Below are positions 17,268-27,300 of a stretch of DNA of 64,000 nucleotides, piece by piece (position 1 is the stretch's first letter; each line of letters starts with the position of its first letter). Below the pieces are notes generated by a model. It ran no database searches, was not told the DNA's origin, and saw nothing but the letters and a program-made list of their open reading frames with translations. The DNA lies in contig NZ_VIWO01000001.1 of the NCBI RefSeq assembly GCF_007829335.1, positions 1,488,001-1,552,000 on the forward strand, written 5' to 3'. Source of the stretch: Chitinophaga polysaccharea (lineage in GTDB: Bacteria > Bacteroidota > Bacteroidia > Chitinophagales > Chitinophagaceae). The translations under genes and the position numbers were made by a program.

Positions 17268-17425
17268 AATAGGTTTGGGGGATTTTTACGAATTGGCAGA
17301 CGCATAAAACAGCTTTTCCCCCTATGCCGGTCAGTTACCAAGTGGTTACCAGTGGCCATTTTACGTATTTCTACGGAAAGATATAAGAGATAGCAGGAAT
17401 TAATTTAAATCAGGCAAATCATGCC

Positions 17426-17433
17426 TATATTTG
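17426..17433 (+). promoter_or_regulatory. Putative -7 element (TATATTTG) for the first ECF sigma gene
   Basis: TATATTTG is an exact TAnnTTTG match and ends 10 bases before the ATG at 17443. The expected start of transcription is about 17439, so the mRNA would be nearly leaderless. The -33 region is TTTA-like only. The TTG inside this element could in principle act as an in-frame start at 17431, but it overlaps the promoter and is unlikely. Confidence 0.45.
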
Positions 17434-17442
17434 CGGCTTATC

Positions 17443-17961
17443 ATGCTGGAGCTGCATACATTTGAAGCATTATTTAGAGAAAACCATGCTCATTGCCTGG
17501 CGTTTGCCACTCATTATACGGGCGATCCCCATGTAGGAGAGGAAATTGTGCAACAGGTTTTCCTGCGTTTGTGGGAAAAACGGGATGCGATCACGATCAC
17601 TGGCCCTGTAAAAGCATATTTGTTTTCTGCTATTCGCAATACCGCCATCAGTCAATGGCGGAAGGATGTGGTGCGTTCAGAAAAGGAGGCCGGTTACGGC
17701 CAGCAGAAAGACACCACTATGGCGGCCGGCGAGGAGGTAAAAGAGCTGGAGCGGTTGTACCGCCAGGCGTTGGAGCGACTGCCGGAGCGATGCAGGGAGG
17801 TATTTGTACTAAGTCGCCAGCAACATATGAAATACGCCGAGATAGCAGAGGCAATGAATATTTCAGTAAAGACAGTGGAAAACCAGATGGGGAAAGCACT
17901 AAAAATCCTGCACCAGGAGCTGAAAGAATACCTGCCGCTGTTGACAGGCTTCTTATTTTAA
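17443..17961 (+). CDS. ECF RNA polymerase sigma factor (Bacteroidetes FecI type)
   Basis: A 172-residue sigma-70 family protein with region 2 ('FEALFRENHAHCLAFATHYTGDPHVGEEIVQQVFLRLWEKRD', described in parts: the 'EEIVQQVFLRLWE' helix contacts the -10 region) and region 4 ('LERLPERCREVFVLSRQQHM', 'KYAEIAEAMNISVKTVENQM'). The ATG at 17443 was chosen over a TTG at 17431 that lies inside the predicted promoter. It is followed by FecR, a TonB receptor with an STN domain and a DUF4249 lipoprotein, so it should be released by FecR when the receptor is loaded and then transcribe the receptor genes. Confidence 0.93.
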   Translation: MLELHTFEALFRENHAHCLAFATHYTGDPHVGEEIVQQVFLRLWEKRDAITITGPVKAYLFSAIRNTAISQWRKDVVRSEKEAGYGQQKDTTMAAGEEVKELERLYRQALERLPERCREVFVLSRQQHMKYAEIAEAMNISVKTVENQMGKALKILHQELKEYLPLLTGFLF

Positions 17962-17972
17962 AAATAATGATG

Positions 17973-18010
17973 GACGCATAGGGGCATCGGTATTTTCCAT
18001 GCGTCTTATT
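17973..18010 (+). terminator. Hairpin in the sigma-fecR gap, possible attenuator
   Basis: GACGCAT (17973-17979) pairs with ATGCGTC (17999-18005), followed by TTATTTT. The 7-bp stem with a long loop is weak. If used, it would reduce read-through from the sigma gene into fecR. Confidence 0.35.
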
Positions 18011-18058
18011 TTAGATAACTGCCCCAGGGGGCGCTGACTGTAAAACTTACAACAACTG

Positions 18059-19036
18059 ATGACACCATCTTATCCAGATGAGGCAATGCCTGATGAGGCG
18101 CTGTATACTTTGCTCTGCAAGTATCTGCTGCATGAAGCGGATGCGGAGGAGCGCGCCTGGGTGGAAGCATGGGTAACGGAGGATCCGGGGAATGTGGCAT
18201 TACTGGGCTCTTTGAGAAAGGTGCTGGATACAGCTACTTCCAATGAGCGGTTGGTAGAAGCCCAAACCAATGAAGCCTGGTTGCAGCTCAGTGGCAAAAT
18301 TGAAGAAAAACCGGCGCTGATAGCCGTTAAGCCTGCTGCCCGTTTTACCTGGCTGAAAATAGCTGCCGTGCTATTGATAGCCCTGGGCGCCGGTTGGTGG
18401 TTCTTAATCGGTAAGCGTCCACAACAGGTATATGCAGGCCCCACTAATGCTAGGCTGGCAGATGGCAGCAATGTCCGGTTGTCGGCTGCTTCCAGGCTGG
18501 AAGTAGCCAGGGGCTTTAACCAGCGCAACAGGAAGGTAAGTCTTACCGGTACCGCTACCTTCGACGTGAGCGGCAGCGCTGAGAATCCTTTTGTGATTAC
18601 ATTGGGGCATACAGACGTGAAAGTATTAGGTACCCATTTTATGATCAATTATGAACCAGGTACCGCAGTGCTGAAAGTACATGTTACTACCGGTAAGGTG
18701 ATGGTAATAGATCACGATAGGGTAGATAGCGTGGTATTAACAGATGGCATGTTATTGCAGAAAGATAATGCTCGCCCTGCTTTTCGTATAGCGGCCCATG
18801 TTACGGATATGACTAAAAAATCCTTGTCATTCAAGGATACACCCCTGGAAGAAGTATTACACACGATCACGGAGGTATATGATATCAAAGTGGAAGTGGT
18901 AAATATGGACCTCCTGAAATTACCTGTTCGTGCTGACTTTACCGGCGAATCGGCCGATGATGTAATCAGATCACTGGCGCTCATGTTGGGTGCCGACTAT
19001 GAGAAAATAAATGATCGGCAATACAAATTAAAATAG
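18059..19036 (+). CDS. FecR family anti-sigma factor/regulator
   Basis: A 325-residue inner-membrane signal relay. The cytoplasmic N-terminus ('LYTLLCKYLLHEADAEERAWVEAWV', split; residues about 14-40) binds the ECF sigma factor. One membrane helix follows at about residues 99-120 ('WLKIAAVLLIALGAGWWFLI'). The periplasmic FecR domain has 'LADGSNVRLSAASRLEVA' and 'FDVSGSAENPFVITLGHTDVKVLG' (split). The C-terminal 70 residues ('LSFKDTPLEEVLHTITEVYD') are DUF4974/STN-like and would meet the receptor's signalling domain. It lies between its sigma factor and the TonB receptor. Confidence 0.95.
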   Translation: MTPSYPDEAMPDEALYTLLCKYLLHEADAEERAWVEAWVTEDPGNVALLGSLRKVLDTATSNERLVEAQTNEAWLQLSGKIEEKPALIAVKPAARFTWLKIAAVLLIALGAGWWFLIGKRPQQVYAGPTNARLADGSNVRLSAASRLEVARGFNQRNRKVSLTGTATFDVSGSAENPFVITLGHTDVKVLGTHFMINYEPGTAVLKVHVTTGKVMVIDHDRVDSVVLTDGMLLQKDNARPAFRIAAHVTDMTKKSLSFKDTPLEEVLHTITEVYDIKVEVVNMDLLKLPVRADFTGESADDVIRSLALMLGADYEKINDRQYKLK

Positions 19037-19093
19037 CTCGTGTCGGCAAGCGCACAGCTTTAACTGTCTTTCACACTTTCAATTTAGCTATCT

Positions 19094-21736
19094 ATGTCGT
19101 TAGCCGGAAAACTGCTGACGGGGATATTAATATTATTGTATGTCCCACTGAACGTTTTTGGGTGGGACTGGCAAACAAGAGTAACGGTAGTTGTAAGGAA
19201 CCAGCCCATTGAGGCGGTGTGTAATATACTGGAGAAAGAATACGGTATTCATTTTTCCTATAGCAGAGAACTTGTCAACTTGTCCCGGAAAGTTACGTTA
19301 ACAGCCCAGCACCAGCGTCTGAAGAAGTTGCTGGAAGATTTATTTGCTCCCGATGATATACGTTTTACCCGTGTGGGTGAACAGGTAGTGCTGGTGCCTG
19401 CACAACGCACTACCCGCACCATCAGTGGCTATATCAGGGACGCCGTTAGTGGTGAGAGTCTCATTGGCGCCACAGTATACGCCCCTGCACTCAAACAGGG
19501 CACTACTACCAATCAATATGGCTTTTTCAGCTTAACCACCGTAAAGGATACCAACAGCCTTTTTATTTCTTATATCGGCTATGGGCCGCATTTGCAGCCC
19601 GTAACGGCAAAAGGTGACCTGTGGCTGAATATCAGCTTACAGCCAACCGGCAGCCTGAAAGAAGTAGTGGTCAGCGCCCGGGAAAATAAGCTGCAGGAGC
19701 AAACACAAATGAGTAAAGTAAAACTCTCTACTGCCGAGCTGGAATCGATGCCCCGTTTCCTGGGGGAAGTGGATGTGATGCGCACGCTGCAGTTGCTGCC
19801 AGGTGTAGGTGGAGGAATGGATGGCGCCGGTGGTTTGTATGTGCGGGGGGGCGGACCAGATCAGAACCTGGTACTGCTGGATGGCGCGCCGATATTTAAC
19901 TTCTCTCATTTCTTCGGTGTTTATTCCCTCATGGATGCCAACGTGGTGAAATCTACCGACCTGTATAAAGGAGCGTTTCCCGCCCGCTACGGCGGGCGTT
20001 TATCTTCCGTGGTGGATATTGCCACCAAAGAAGGCAATATGAAAGCCATACATGGCAACGCATCTATTGGACTGATTGCTGCCAAGTTTGATATAGAAGG
20101 ACCTATTGTAAAAGATAAAACATCGTTCCTCTTATCGGCCCGCCGCTCTTACCCCGACCTGTTGCTAAATGCAGCCATACAATCGGATAATACCCTGGGA
20201 CCTAACGGCAATTTCAAAGCTTTCTTTTATGATATCAATGCCAAAGTGAATCATATCTTTTCGCAGAAAGACCGGGTATTTCTCAGCTTTTACAAGGGAG
20301 AGGACAACCTGGGACTGCAGCAAACCACCAGCGATACCTCTGCTATTTCGGGACTGCACACGTATAAAGACGTGACATCGCGGTTTAAAATGTCGTGGGG
20401 TAATACCATTGCGGCATTGCGGTGGAACCATATTTATGGGCCACGCCTGTTTTCCAATATCACGCTCAATTATTCCAGTTATACTTTTGCTACCCAATAT
20501 GGGCACCGTTATGTTATGCCAGCACTGGGTGAAACAACAGACCTGTTTGGGAAATACAGTTCCCGCATGGAAAACAGTGGAGGCCGGGTCGATTTCGATT
20601 ATCGCCCCAATCCGCGTCACGCCATACGTTTCGGAGCTATTACTACCATGCATTATTTTAAGCCCGGCAATTCCTCTTTTGAAAATAAAGGCACGCCGGT
20701 GCAGCCGCTGGATACGCTGAATAATTCCCTACGGGTGGTAGGAGGCGAATTATCGCTCTATGCAGAAGATGACTGGCAGCTGAAGCCCAACCTATACGCC
20801 AACCTGGGAGTACATGCTTCTGCCTTCCTGGTAGAAGGTCGGGTTTATTCTTCTGTGCAGCCCCGCCTGGGGCTCCGCTATGTGCTGCCCCACAACTGGG
20901 CCATAAAGGCGGCTTATACACATATGAACCAGTATATCCACTTACTGTCGAGCAATGGAACCACGCTGCCTACCGATATCTGGGTACCGTCTACCCAGCG
21001 GGTTGCTCCCATGTTTTCCAAGCAGGTGGCATTAGGCGTCGCTAAAACGTCGTCTAACCTGAAATATGAATTTTCACTGGAAGGCTATTTCAAATCGATG
21101 CATAATATGATTGAAAATGCGGAAAACAATAACATTACAAATACCGGCACCACCCGCTGGGACGAAAATGTAATTGTGGGCAAAGGCTGGAGTTATGGAT
21201 CGGAATTGATGTTACAAAAGAAGAAGGGTAGTACCACCGGTTGGATCGGGTACACGCTTTCATGGTCTATGCGCCGTTTCCCGGGTATTAACTACGGAGA
21301 AATTTTCCCTTTTAAATATGATCGCCGGCACGATATCGAGGTGGTGTTGATGCAGCAATTGGGCGAGCATTGGGAATTTTCGGCATCCTGGCACTACAAT
21401 TCCGGTACGCCTATAACTGTTCCGGTATCCAGCTATGCAGGTGCCGGCAACGCTTCTCCCTGGGATCCGGGTACCGGCCAGCCTGTCATAGATCGCTATG
21501 ATAACTGGAACAACTATCGTGGAGCAGATGTACACCGCCTGGACGTAGGGATTACCTATAGCAAACAGAAAAAGCACTGGCGTAAAAGCTGGAACCTGAG
21601 CGTATTTAATGTATACAATCGCAAGAACCCGGTTTTTTATTATATGGAGAGTGATCCGGTTACAAAGCAGCGCTACCTGACCCGGGTTACGTTATTGCCT
21701 ATACTGCCCAGTATTACTTATGCGGTTAAATTTTAA
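19094..21736 (+). CDS. TonB-dependent outer-membrane receptor with STN signalling domain
   Basis: 880 residues. After a signal peptide come an STN domain (about 30-100, 'QPIEAVCNILEKEYGIHFSY'), a carboxypeptidase-regulatory-like beta sandwich ('TISGYIRDAVSGESLIGATV', about 110-190), the plug ('EVDVMRTLQLLPGVGGGMDG', 'GLYVRGGGPDQNLVLLDGAP') and a 22-strand barrel ending in Phe ('LPILPSITYAVKF'). It imports a bulky ligand with TonB energy and signals its presence to FecR. It is not a classic SusC: it lacks a SusD partner and is followed instead by a DUF4249 lipoprotein, as is common for this receptor subtype. Confidence 0.95.
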   Translation: MSLAGKLLTGILILLYVPLNVFGWDWQTRVTVVVRNQPIEAVCNILEKEYGIHFSYSRELVNLSRKVTLTAQHQRLKKLLEDLFAPDDIRFTRVGEQVVLVPAQRTTRTISGYIRDAVSGESLIGATVYAPALKQGTTTNQYGFFSLTTVKDTNSLFISYIGYGPHLQPVTAKGDLWLNISLQPTGSLKEVVVSARENKLQEQTQMSKVKLSTAELESMPRFLGEVDVMRTLQLLPGVGGGMDGAGGLYVRGGGPDQNLVLLDGAPIFNFSHFFGVYSLMDANVVKSTDLYKGAFPARYGGRLSSVVDIATKEGNMKAIHGNASIGLIAAKFDIEGPIVKDKTSFLLSARRSYPDLLLNAAIQSDNTLGPNGNFKAFFYDINAKVNHIFSQKDRVFLSFYKGEDNLGLQQTTSDTSAISGLHTYKDVTSRFKMSWGNTIAALRWNHIYGPRLFSNITLNYSSYTFATQYGHRYVMPALGETTDLFGKYSSRMENSGGRVDFDYRPNPRHAIRFGAITTMHYFKPGNSSFENKGTPVQPLDTLNNSLRVVGGELSLYAEDDWQLKPNLYANLGVHASAFLVEGRVYSSVQPRLGLRYVLPHNWAIKAAYTHMNQYIHLLSSNGTTLPTDIWVPSTQRVAPMFSKQVALGVAKTSSNLKYEFSLEGYFKSMHNMIENAENNNITNTGTTRWDENVIVGKGWSYGSELMLQKKKGSTTGWIGYTLSWSMRRFPGINYGEIFPFKYDRRHDIEVVLMQQLGEHWEFSASWHYNSGTPITVPVSSYAGAGNASPWDPGTGQPVIDRYDNWNNYRGADVHRLDVGITYSKQKKHWRKSWNLSVFNVYNRKNPVFYYMESDPVTKQRYLTRVTLLPILPSITYAVKF

Positions 21737-21740
21737 AGAG

Positions 21741-22601
21741 ATGAATAAAATATATTTTTTCGTAGGTGCGATACTGTTAGTATGCTTCCTGCAAGCCTGT
21801 GAAAAGCGGGAGAACGTGACATTACTTTATGAAGGAAATAAAATAGTGGTGAACACGCTGATACAACCCGACAGCGTGATCTATACCCGTGTTACACGCA
21901 GTGTTCCCAGCAATGTATTGATCGATGGTAACAATACGGATGTAAGCGGAGCCAGTGTGCAGCTCCTGGAAGATGGCGTGCCGCTTGCATCGCCGGAAGT
22001 ACAAACCATAAAAGGAATGTCCTATTATGTGTCGGGAAGCAAAGCTGTGCTGGGCAAGCGTTACGAGGTAAGGGTAGCGGTTCCTGGTATGCAAGCCGTT
22101 ACGGCCATGGATACCCTGCCTGCGGCGCCATTGGCAAGTGCGGCGGCGGCACAGATTAACAGCAACCGTATCCGGTTTACCCTGAAAGACTGCCCTACCG
22201 CCAATAACTATTATCGCATAAGAATATATATTTCAAACCCCGATGGCAGCGATGGCAGTTTTGCGCAATTCCGACTGGACCCGGCTTTCAATAATAACCT
22301 GGTAGACTTTTTTGCGCAGGGAGCCTCCAGCAGCCTCATTATGAGCGATGAACGATTCAACGGGAAAGAAGTCAATTTTGTACTGCAAACCAATAACCCG
22401 ATTGCCGCTACTACGCAGATCACTTTAGAAGTAAGTGCACTTACCTATAATACTTATCAGTACCTGAATACGCTGACTACACAATTAAGATCAGGGGAAG
22501 CAGTTATCTCCCAGCCGGTGCGGGTATTTACCAATGTGGCCAATGGTTACGGTATCGTAGGCGGTATCAATACCAAAAAGCTGGTATTTAAAGCAGAATA
22601 A
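21741..22601 (+). CDS. DUF4249 domain lipoprotein
   Basis: A 286-residue protein with a lipobox signal peptide ('MNKIYFFVGAILLVCFLQAC'), so it is attached to a membrane, probably the outer one. The ATG at 21741 was chosen because it starts the signal peptide and follows an AAAGAG ribosome site; a start at 21720 would overlap the receptor gene. The mature part matches the DUF4249 pattern: 'NKIVVNTLIQPDSVIYTRVTRS', 'VSGASVQLLEDG' and 'GKRYEVRVAVPGMQAV'. The family is nearly always paired with STN-type TonB receptors in Bacteroidota and may act as the surface partner that SusD is for SusC. Exact role unknown. Confidence 0.9.
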   Translation: MNKIYFFVGAILLVCFLQACEKRENVTLLYEGNKIVVNTLIQPDSVIYTRVTRSVPSNVLIDGNNTDVSGASVQLLEDGVPLASPEVQTIKGMSYYVSGSKAVLGKRYEVRVAVPGMQAVTAMDTLPAAPLASAAAAQINSNRIRFTLKDCPTANNYYRIRIYISNPDGSDGSFAQFRLDPAFNNNLVDFFAQGASSSLIMSDERFNGKEVNFVLQTNNPIAATTQITLEVSALTYNTYQYLNTLTTQLRSGEAVISQPVRVFTNVANGYGIVGGINTKKLVFKAE

Positions 22602-22615
22602 AGCCTTCCACCGCT

Positions 22616-22645
22616 GTAAACGGCGGGAGGTGGAACCCAATTAGT
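22616..22645 (+). terminator. Imperfect hairpin after the DUF4249 gene
   Basis: TTCCACC and GGTGGAA with inner CCGC/GCGG pairing and a GA bulge form a GC-rich hairpin 15 bases after the stop codon. No T-run follows, so it is a weak candidate terminator. Confidence 0.35.
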
Positions 22646-22701
22646 TAAACCCGTCGAAAGCCCCTTCTATATTAATACTTCGCTATTTTTTTTGTTCCCA
22701 G

Positions 22702-22732
22702 TTTGTTCTTTTAAAAACCTGCTCTATTTTTA
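22702..22732 (+). promoter_or_regulatory. Bacteroidetes promoter for the second ECF sigma gene
   Basis: A -33 TTTG at 22702-22705 and a -7 TATTTTTA at 22725-22732 (7 of 8 with TAnnTTTG) are 19 bases apart, the consensus spacing. Transcription would start about 22738, some 11 bases before the ATG at 22749. Confidence 0.55.
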
Positions 22733-22748
22733 GCCCATATACTGTTAT

Positions 22749-23303
22749 ATGCCAGAAATAATGCCAGACGACCTGACTGATCGGCTACGGACAGACGATT
22801 TTAAACTGTTTGAGCTGATTTTCAATACTTACTGGGAGGAATTATACACTTATGCAGCCCGGGTAACAGGAAGTGATGCAGACGCACAGGATATTATACA
22901 AGACCTGTTTACCAGTATCTGGGAACGCCGGCGCCAGCTGGAGTTGCATACCCATATCCGTTATTACCTCTTTAGCGCCGTTAGAAAGCATATCCTGCGT
23001 AAATTCCGGGATGATGGGTTGAAGGAAAAACATCTCGAAAAATTTATTACCCATAGTGAGCTGCGTACGGAGCTAACACTCAATACTATTATTCACAAAG
23101 ACATCATCACCCAGTTGCAGCAGGACCTCCGGCATTTACCCGAAAAGGAACGCCAGGTATTTGAATGGTATCATTTTGATGAACTCAGCATCCGGGAGAT
23201 TGCCCTTATGCATGGTACGGCAGAACAAACGGTTCGTAACCAGCTGGGAAATGCCTATAGAAAAGCCCGCCCGTTGCTGAACCGCCTGCTGATGTTCCTC
23301 TGA
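22749..23303 (+). CDS. ECF RNA polymerase sigma factor (second module)
   Basis: 184 residues, with sigma region 2 ('FKLFELIFNTYWEELYTYAARV', 'DAQDIIQDLFTSIWERRRQL') and region 4 ('LPEKERQVFEWYHFDELSIREIALMHG' in parts, 'QTVRNQLGNAYRKARPLL'). The start could also be the ATG at 22761. Its stop is in the same frame as the fecR that follows after 60 bases. The downstream order fecR, susC (with STN), susD marks this as the sigma factor of a polysaccharide- or peptide-uptake locus controlled by trans-envelope signalling. Confidence 0.93.
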   Translation: MPEIMPDDLTDRLRTDDFKLFELIFNTYWEELYTYAARVTGSDADAQDIIQDLFTSIWERRRQLELHTHIRYYLFSAVRKHILRKFRDDGLKEKHLEKFITHSELRTELTLNTIIHKDIITQLQQDLRHLPEKERQVFEWYHFDELSIREIALMHGTAEQTVRNQLGNAYRKARPLLNRLLMFL

Positions 23304-23363
23304 TATTCCCTTCCATGTTACCTTAATGTTAATCCCGCTTTCCCGATAGTTAAAAAAGGACGG

Positions 23364-24344
23364 TTGTGCAACTTAGCTTTTAAACGCCGCACCTTGATCC
23401 GATCTAAAATAAGAGCCATCATAGGTAAGTACCTGGATGATAGGGCTACACCAGCCGAAGAGCAGTTGCTCACGCACTGGCTGGATGTGATATCCGCAGA
23501 GGGGACTCCATCGGACGTCCTGACGTCAGGGGACAAGGAACAGCTCCGGCGTAAAATGCTGCAAACCATCCGGCAACGCACCGGGCAGCCGGCGCGCTCC
23601 TATTCTATATGGAAACGTATGGTGGCCGCCGCCGCTATACTCCTGGTAGTTGTAGCTGCCAGCTGGTGGATCATCCAGCAACATACCTCCCGACCCGTAG
23701 CCTGGCTGGAACTAAGCACGGGTATTGGCGAAATGAAAAAGCTGGTGCTGCCCGACAGCAGCACGGTATGGCTGGAAGGAAACAGCCGGCTGAAATATCC
23801 CGGGCATTTCAAAGACAAACGGGACATTGAGCTGTTATATGGAGATGCCTTTTTTGATGTTTCTCCCTACCCAAAATCACCCTTTACGGTGCATGTAGAT
23901 AGCCTGCAGGTGCGGGTGCTGGGCACTTTCTTTCATGTAAGGGCCTACGGGCAACTACCTATAGAAATAACGGTTAATAGCGGTAAGGTAAGCGTTAGCA
24001 AGCATGACCAGCTCATGGGACTGCTCACTGCTAACCAGGCTATGCGTATTAACTGGAACGACTATACGTTTTTAAGAATGGAGGTAAGCCCATTGAATAT
24101 CAGCGACTGGATGCGACGGGAAATCGTTTTTGACAACATGCCTTTAAGGTCGGTGTTACACCTGCTGGAAAATTATTACCGCGTAAAGTTTGACATTGAA
24201 AGCGTGCCTGATATGCAGATTACAGGCTCCATGCCAGCAACGTTGCTGCCGCAACAGGTATTTAATATCCTGGAAGAGCTAACGGATCACCAGGTAATAG
24301 TAGAAGCCCGTGGAGGAAATAAAGTTACTGTAAGACATAAATAA
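23364..24344 (+). CDS. FecR family anti-sigma factor (second module), TTG start
   Basis: 326 residues. No ATG exists in frame between the sigma stop at 23303 and about codon 68, well inside the conserved domain; the TTG at 23364 is preceded by AAAAAAGGA at good spacing, so it is the likely start. The N-terminus ('AIIGKYLDDRATPAEEQLL') is the sigma-binding domain, then a membrane helix at about residues 89-107 ('VAAAAILLVVVAASWWII'), FecR domain ('LPDSSTVWLEGNSRLKYP', 'SPFTVHVDSLQVRVLGTFF'), and a DUF4974-like end ('EIVFDNMPLRSVLHLLENYY'). It relays occupancy of the SusC receptor to its sigma factor. Confidence 0.93.
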   Translation: MCNLAFKRRTLIRSKIRAIIGKYLDDRATPAEEQLLTHWLDVISAEGTPSDVLTSGDKEQLRRKMLQTIRQRTGQPARSYSIWKRMVAAAAILLVVVAASWWIIQQHTSRPVAWLELSTGIGEMKKLVLPDSSTVWLEGNSRLKYPGHFKDKRDIELLYGDAFFDVSPYPKSPFTVHVDSLQVRVLGTFFHVRAYGQLPIEITVNSGKVSVSKHDQLMGLLTANQAMRINWNDYTFLRMEVSPLNISDWMRREIVFDNMPLRSVLHLLENYYRVKFDIESVPDMQITGSMPATLLPQQVFNILEELTDHQVIVEARGGNKVTVRHK

Positions 24345-24381
24345 ATATTCCCTGAATTGATTTAATTAAAAAATCGCGGTT

Positions 24382-27300
24382 ATGAATGTACGTAGTACTC
24401 ATCTGCGTACAAGCGTATTTGGCAAACAAATATGTCTTGTACTGCTCTTGCTATCCCTATACGGAAGCATTTCTGCCCAACAAAAGTCTGCAATAGTGCA
24501 GGAATTACATGTAGGCGCCGGACCGCTGACAAGCGCCCTGGGGCTATTGCGGCAACAAAGCGGCGCTAATATTATGTATGACGCCAACTCGTTGAAACAC
24601 CTGACCGTAAAGGCGCAGGACTTCCGTGGTCAGTCTGTGGAAGATGTATTGCGCCAGCTGCTGAAAGGAACTGGATTTTCCTTTTCCGCCACAGAAGGCG
24701 TATTTATTATTAAGAAAGAGAAAGCCACTGTTCCTGTAACCGGTACAGTTACAGATGAGGAAACCGGCGCCCGCCTTCCTGGTGTAAGCGTATTGGTAAA
24801 AGGCAATACACAAGGCAGCATTACCAATGGCGAAGGAGCCTTTACGCTGCAGGCCGACCTTCATGGGGATACCCTGCTATTCAGCTCCCTGGGCTACAAA
24901 CCCGGCCGCCTGGTACTCAATGGGCAACAGCTGGTGACTATACGCCTGAAATCTGATGCCAGTATGCTCAACAGTGTAGTGGTAGTAGGTTATGGCCAAA
25001 CTACCAAAGGTGATCTCACCGGCGCGGTATCACATGTATCATCCGAAAACTTTAATACGGGTGTATTCAGTTCACCGGAGCAGCTGCTGCAAGGCAAGGT
25101 TCCCGGCTTGAATGTTACCCGTAGCGGCGATCCCAATGCCACGCCGGCAGTGATCCTGAGAGGTCCCTCCACCTTCCGGGAAGGCGAAGCACAACAACCT
25201 TTTTATGTGATCGATGGGGTTCCCGGCGCTAATATACAGCTGGTATCTCCGGCAGATATTCTCTCGATGGATGTATTAAAAGATGCCGCGTCTACCGCGA
25301 TCTATGGCGCCCGTGCGGCCAACGGCGTGATTATGATTACCACCCGCCGCGCCAAACAGGGACAAAGCTGGATCAGTTACAGTGCCTATGCTGCATCCGA
25401 ACGCATTTCCAATAAAATAGATATGCTGTCGGCCAATGAGCTGCGCCAATACCTGAAGGATAATAACAAAAGCCTCACACCGGCTTATGAAGATAATGCC
25501 AACACCGACTGGCAGAAAGAAGTAACCCGCAACGGCATGTCGCAAAGTCACAACCTTTCTTTTGGCGGTGGTAACGAGAAAACCTTGTTTGATGGAAGTA
25601 TCAACTACCTCCAGAATAATGGTATTATTAAAACGTCCTCACTGGAACGGCTAAACGTTAGAGCCAACCTGGAGCAACGCGCTTTTAATGATGTATTGAA
25701 AATAAACTTGTCTATCAGCAACAGCTTAAGCACGCAGAACCGGGCACCAGAGCAGGTTTATCTCAATATGCTGAATTATATACCTACGGTAAATATTTTT
25801 AATCCCGATGGTACCTATAAAGAAGACCTGAGCCGTTCCCGCGGTTACCTCAATCCTGTTTCCCTGATCGATAACAACAGCGATCGTACCAAAGAAAAAA
25901 TTATGCTGGGTAACGCACGCGCTGAGGTGAAATTATTACCAGGGCTGCGGTATACCATGAGCCTCTCTTTGCAGGATCAGCAAATTAACCGGGATATTTA
26001 TAATAACCGGGCTTCCAGCCTGTCGCCCAATACGAACGGACAAGCCATCCGCAGCGCTTTTACCAATTCACGTAAAGTGCTGGAAAGTTATTTTAACTAC
26101 GATAAAACGTTTGGGAAGCACGACCTGCGACTGCTGGCGGGATACTCCTGGCAGGAAGACCGTACCGGCGACGGATTCCAGACCTCTCAGCAAGGGTTTG
26201 TATCAGATGTTACTGCGGGGAATAACCTGAACCTGGGAGGCGCCAAAGATGGATATCTCCCTAACTATGGTACTACCAGGATACAAACTTTACGCTTTAT
26301 TTCCTTCTACAGCAGGGTAAATTATTTATATGAGGATAAATACCTCCTGCAGGTATCTGTTAGACGGGATGGCTCTTCGGCTTTTGGTATCAACAACCGC
26401 TGGGGTACCTTCCCGGCAGTATCCGGCGCCTGGAAGATCAGCAAGGAAAAATTTATGGATAATGTACGCTGGATTGAAGAACTAAAACTACGTGCAGGCT
26501 ATGGCGTTACCGGCAACTCGCTGGGCTTTGATCCGCTCATCGCCAAATTCCGCAACGATATTTTCGGTAAGTTCTACTCCGATGGCAGGATCATCAGCTC
26601 TATAGGACCTGTACAAAACGATAACCCCAACCTCAAATGGGAACGTACTGGTATGGCCAATATAGGTATAGATCTGACGGTATGGAAAGGGCGCCTGAGT
26701 GTTACCGCCGACTACTACGACAAGCGCACTACCGACCTTATTTACTCCTATGAAGTGCCTTCTCCTCCTTACTTTGTACCTAATATGTTAGCCAATGTGG
26801 GTGCTATGAGTAATAAGGGCATTGAGTTACAGGTAAACGTAGTGCCGGTAAAAACGGCCAATTTTACGTGGAACACGTCTGCTAATATCGCGCATAATAA
26901 GAACCGCGTAGTATCGCTTTCCAACGATATGTTTTCCGTGAAATACATTGAAACAGCAGACCTGGGCGGTAAAGGACAATCCGGTAATAAATCGCAGCTG
27001 ATACAGGCTGGCTACGCATTGGGTGCGTTTTACCTGTGGCAGTATGAAGGGAAGGATAAAGATGGTAACTCCACTTTCCGTTCCGCCAATGGAGGCATTA
27101 CCAAAGAACCCAGTTCCACAGATCGCTACTACAGCGGCGATGCACAGCCGGCTATCATCTACGGCTGGAGCAACAGCTTTACTTTCCGCCAGTTCGATGC
27201 CAGCATCTTTATACGTGGCGTGTCGGGCAATAAAATACTGAACGCTACGCTCGCCAATCTTAATAACCCCGCGGAAGCCACTGGCTACGACATGCCCCGG

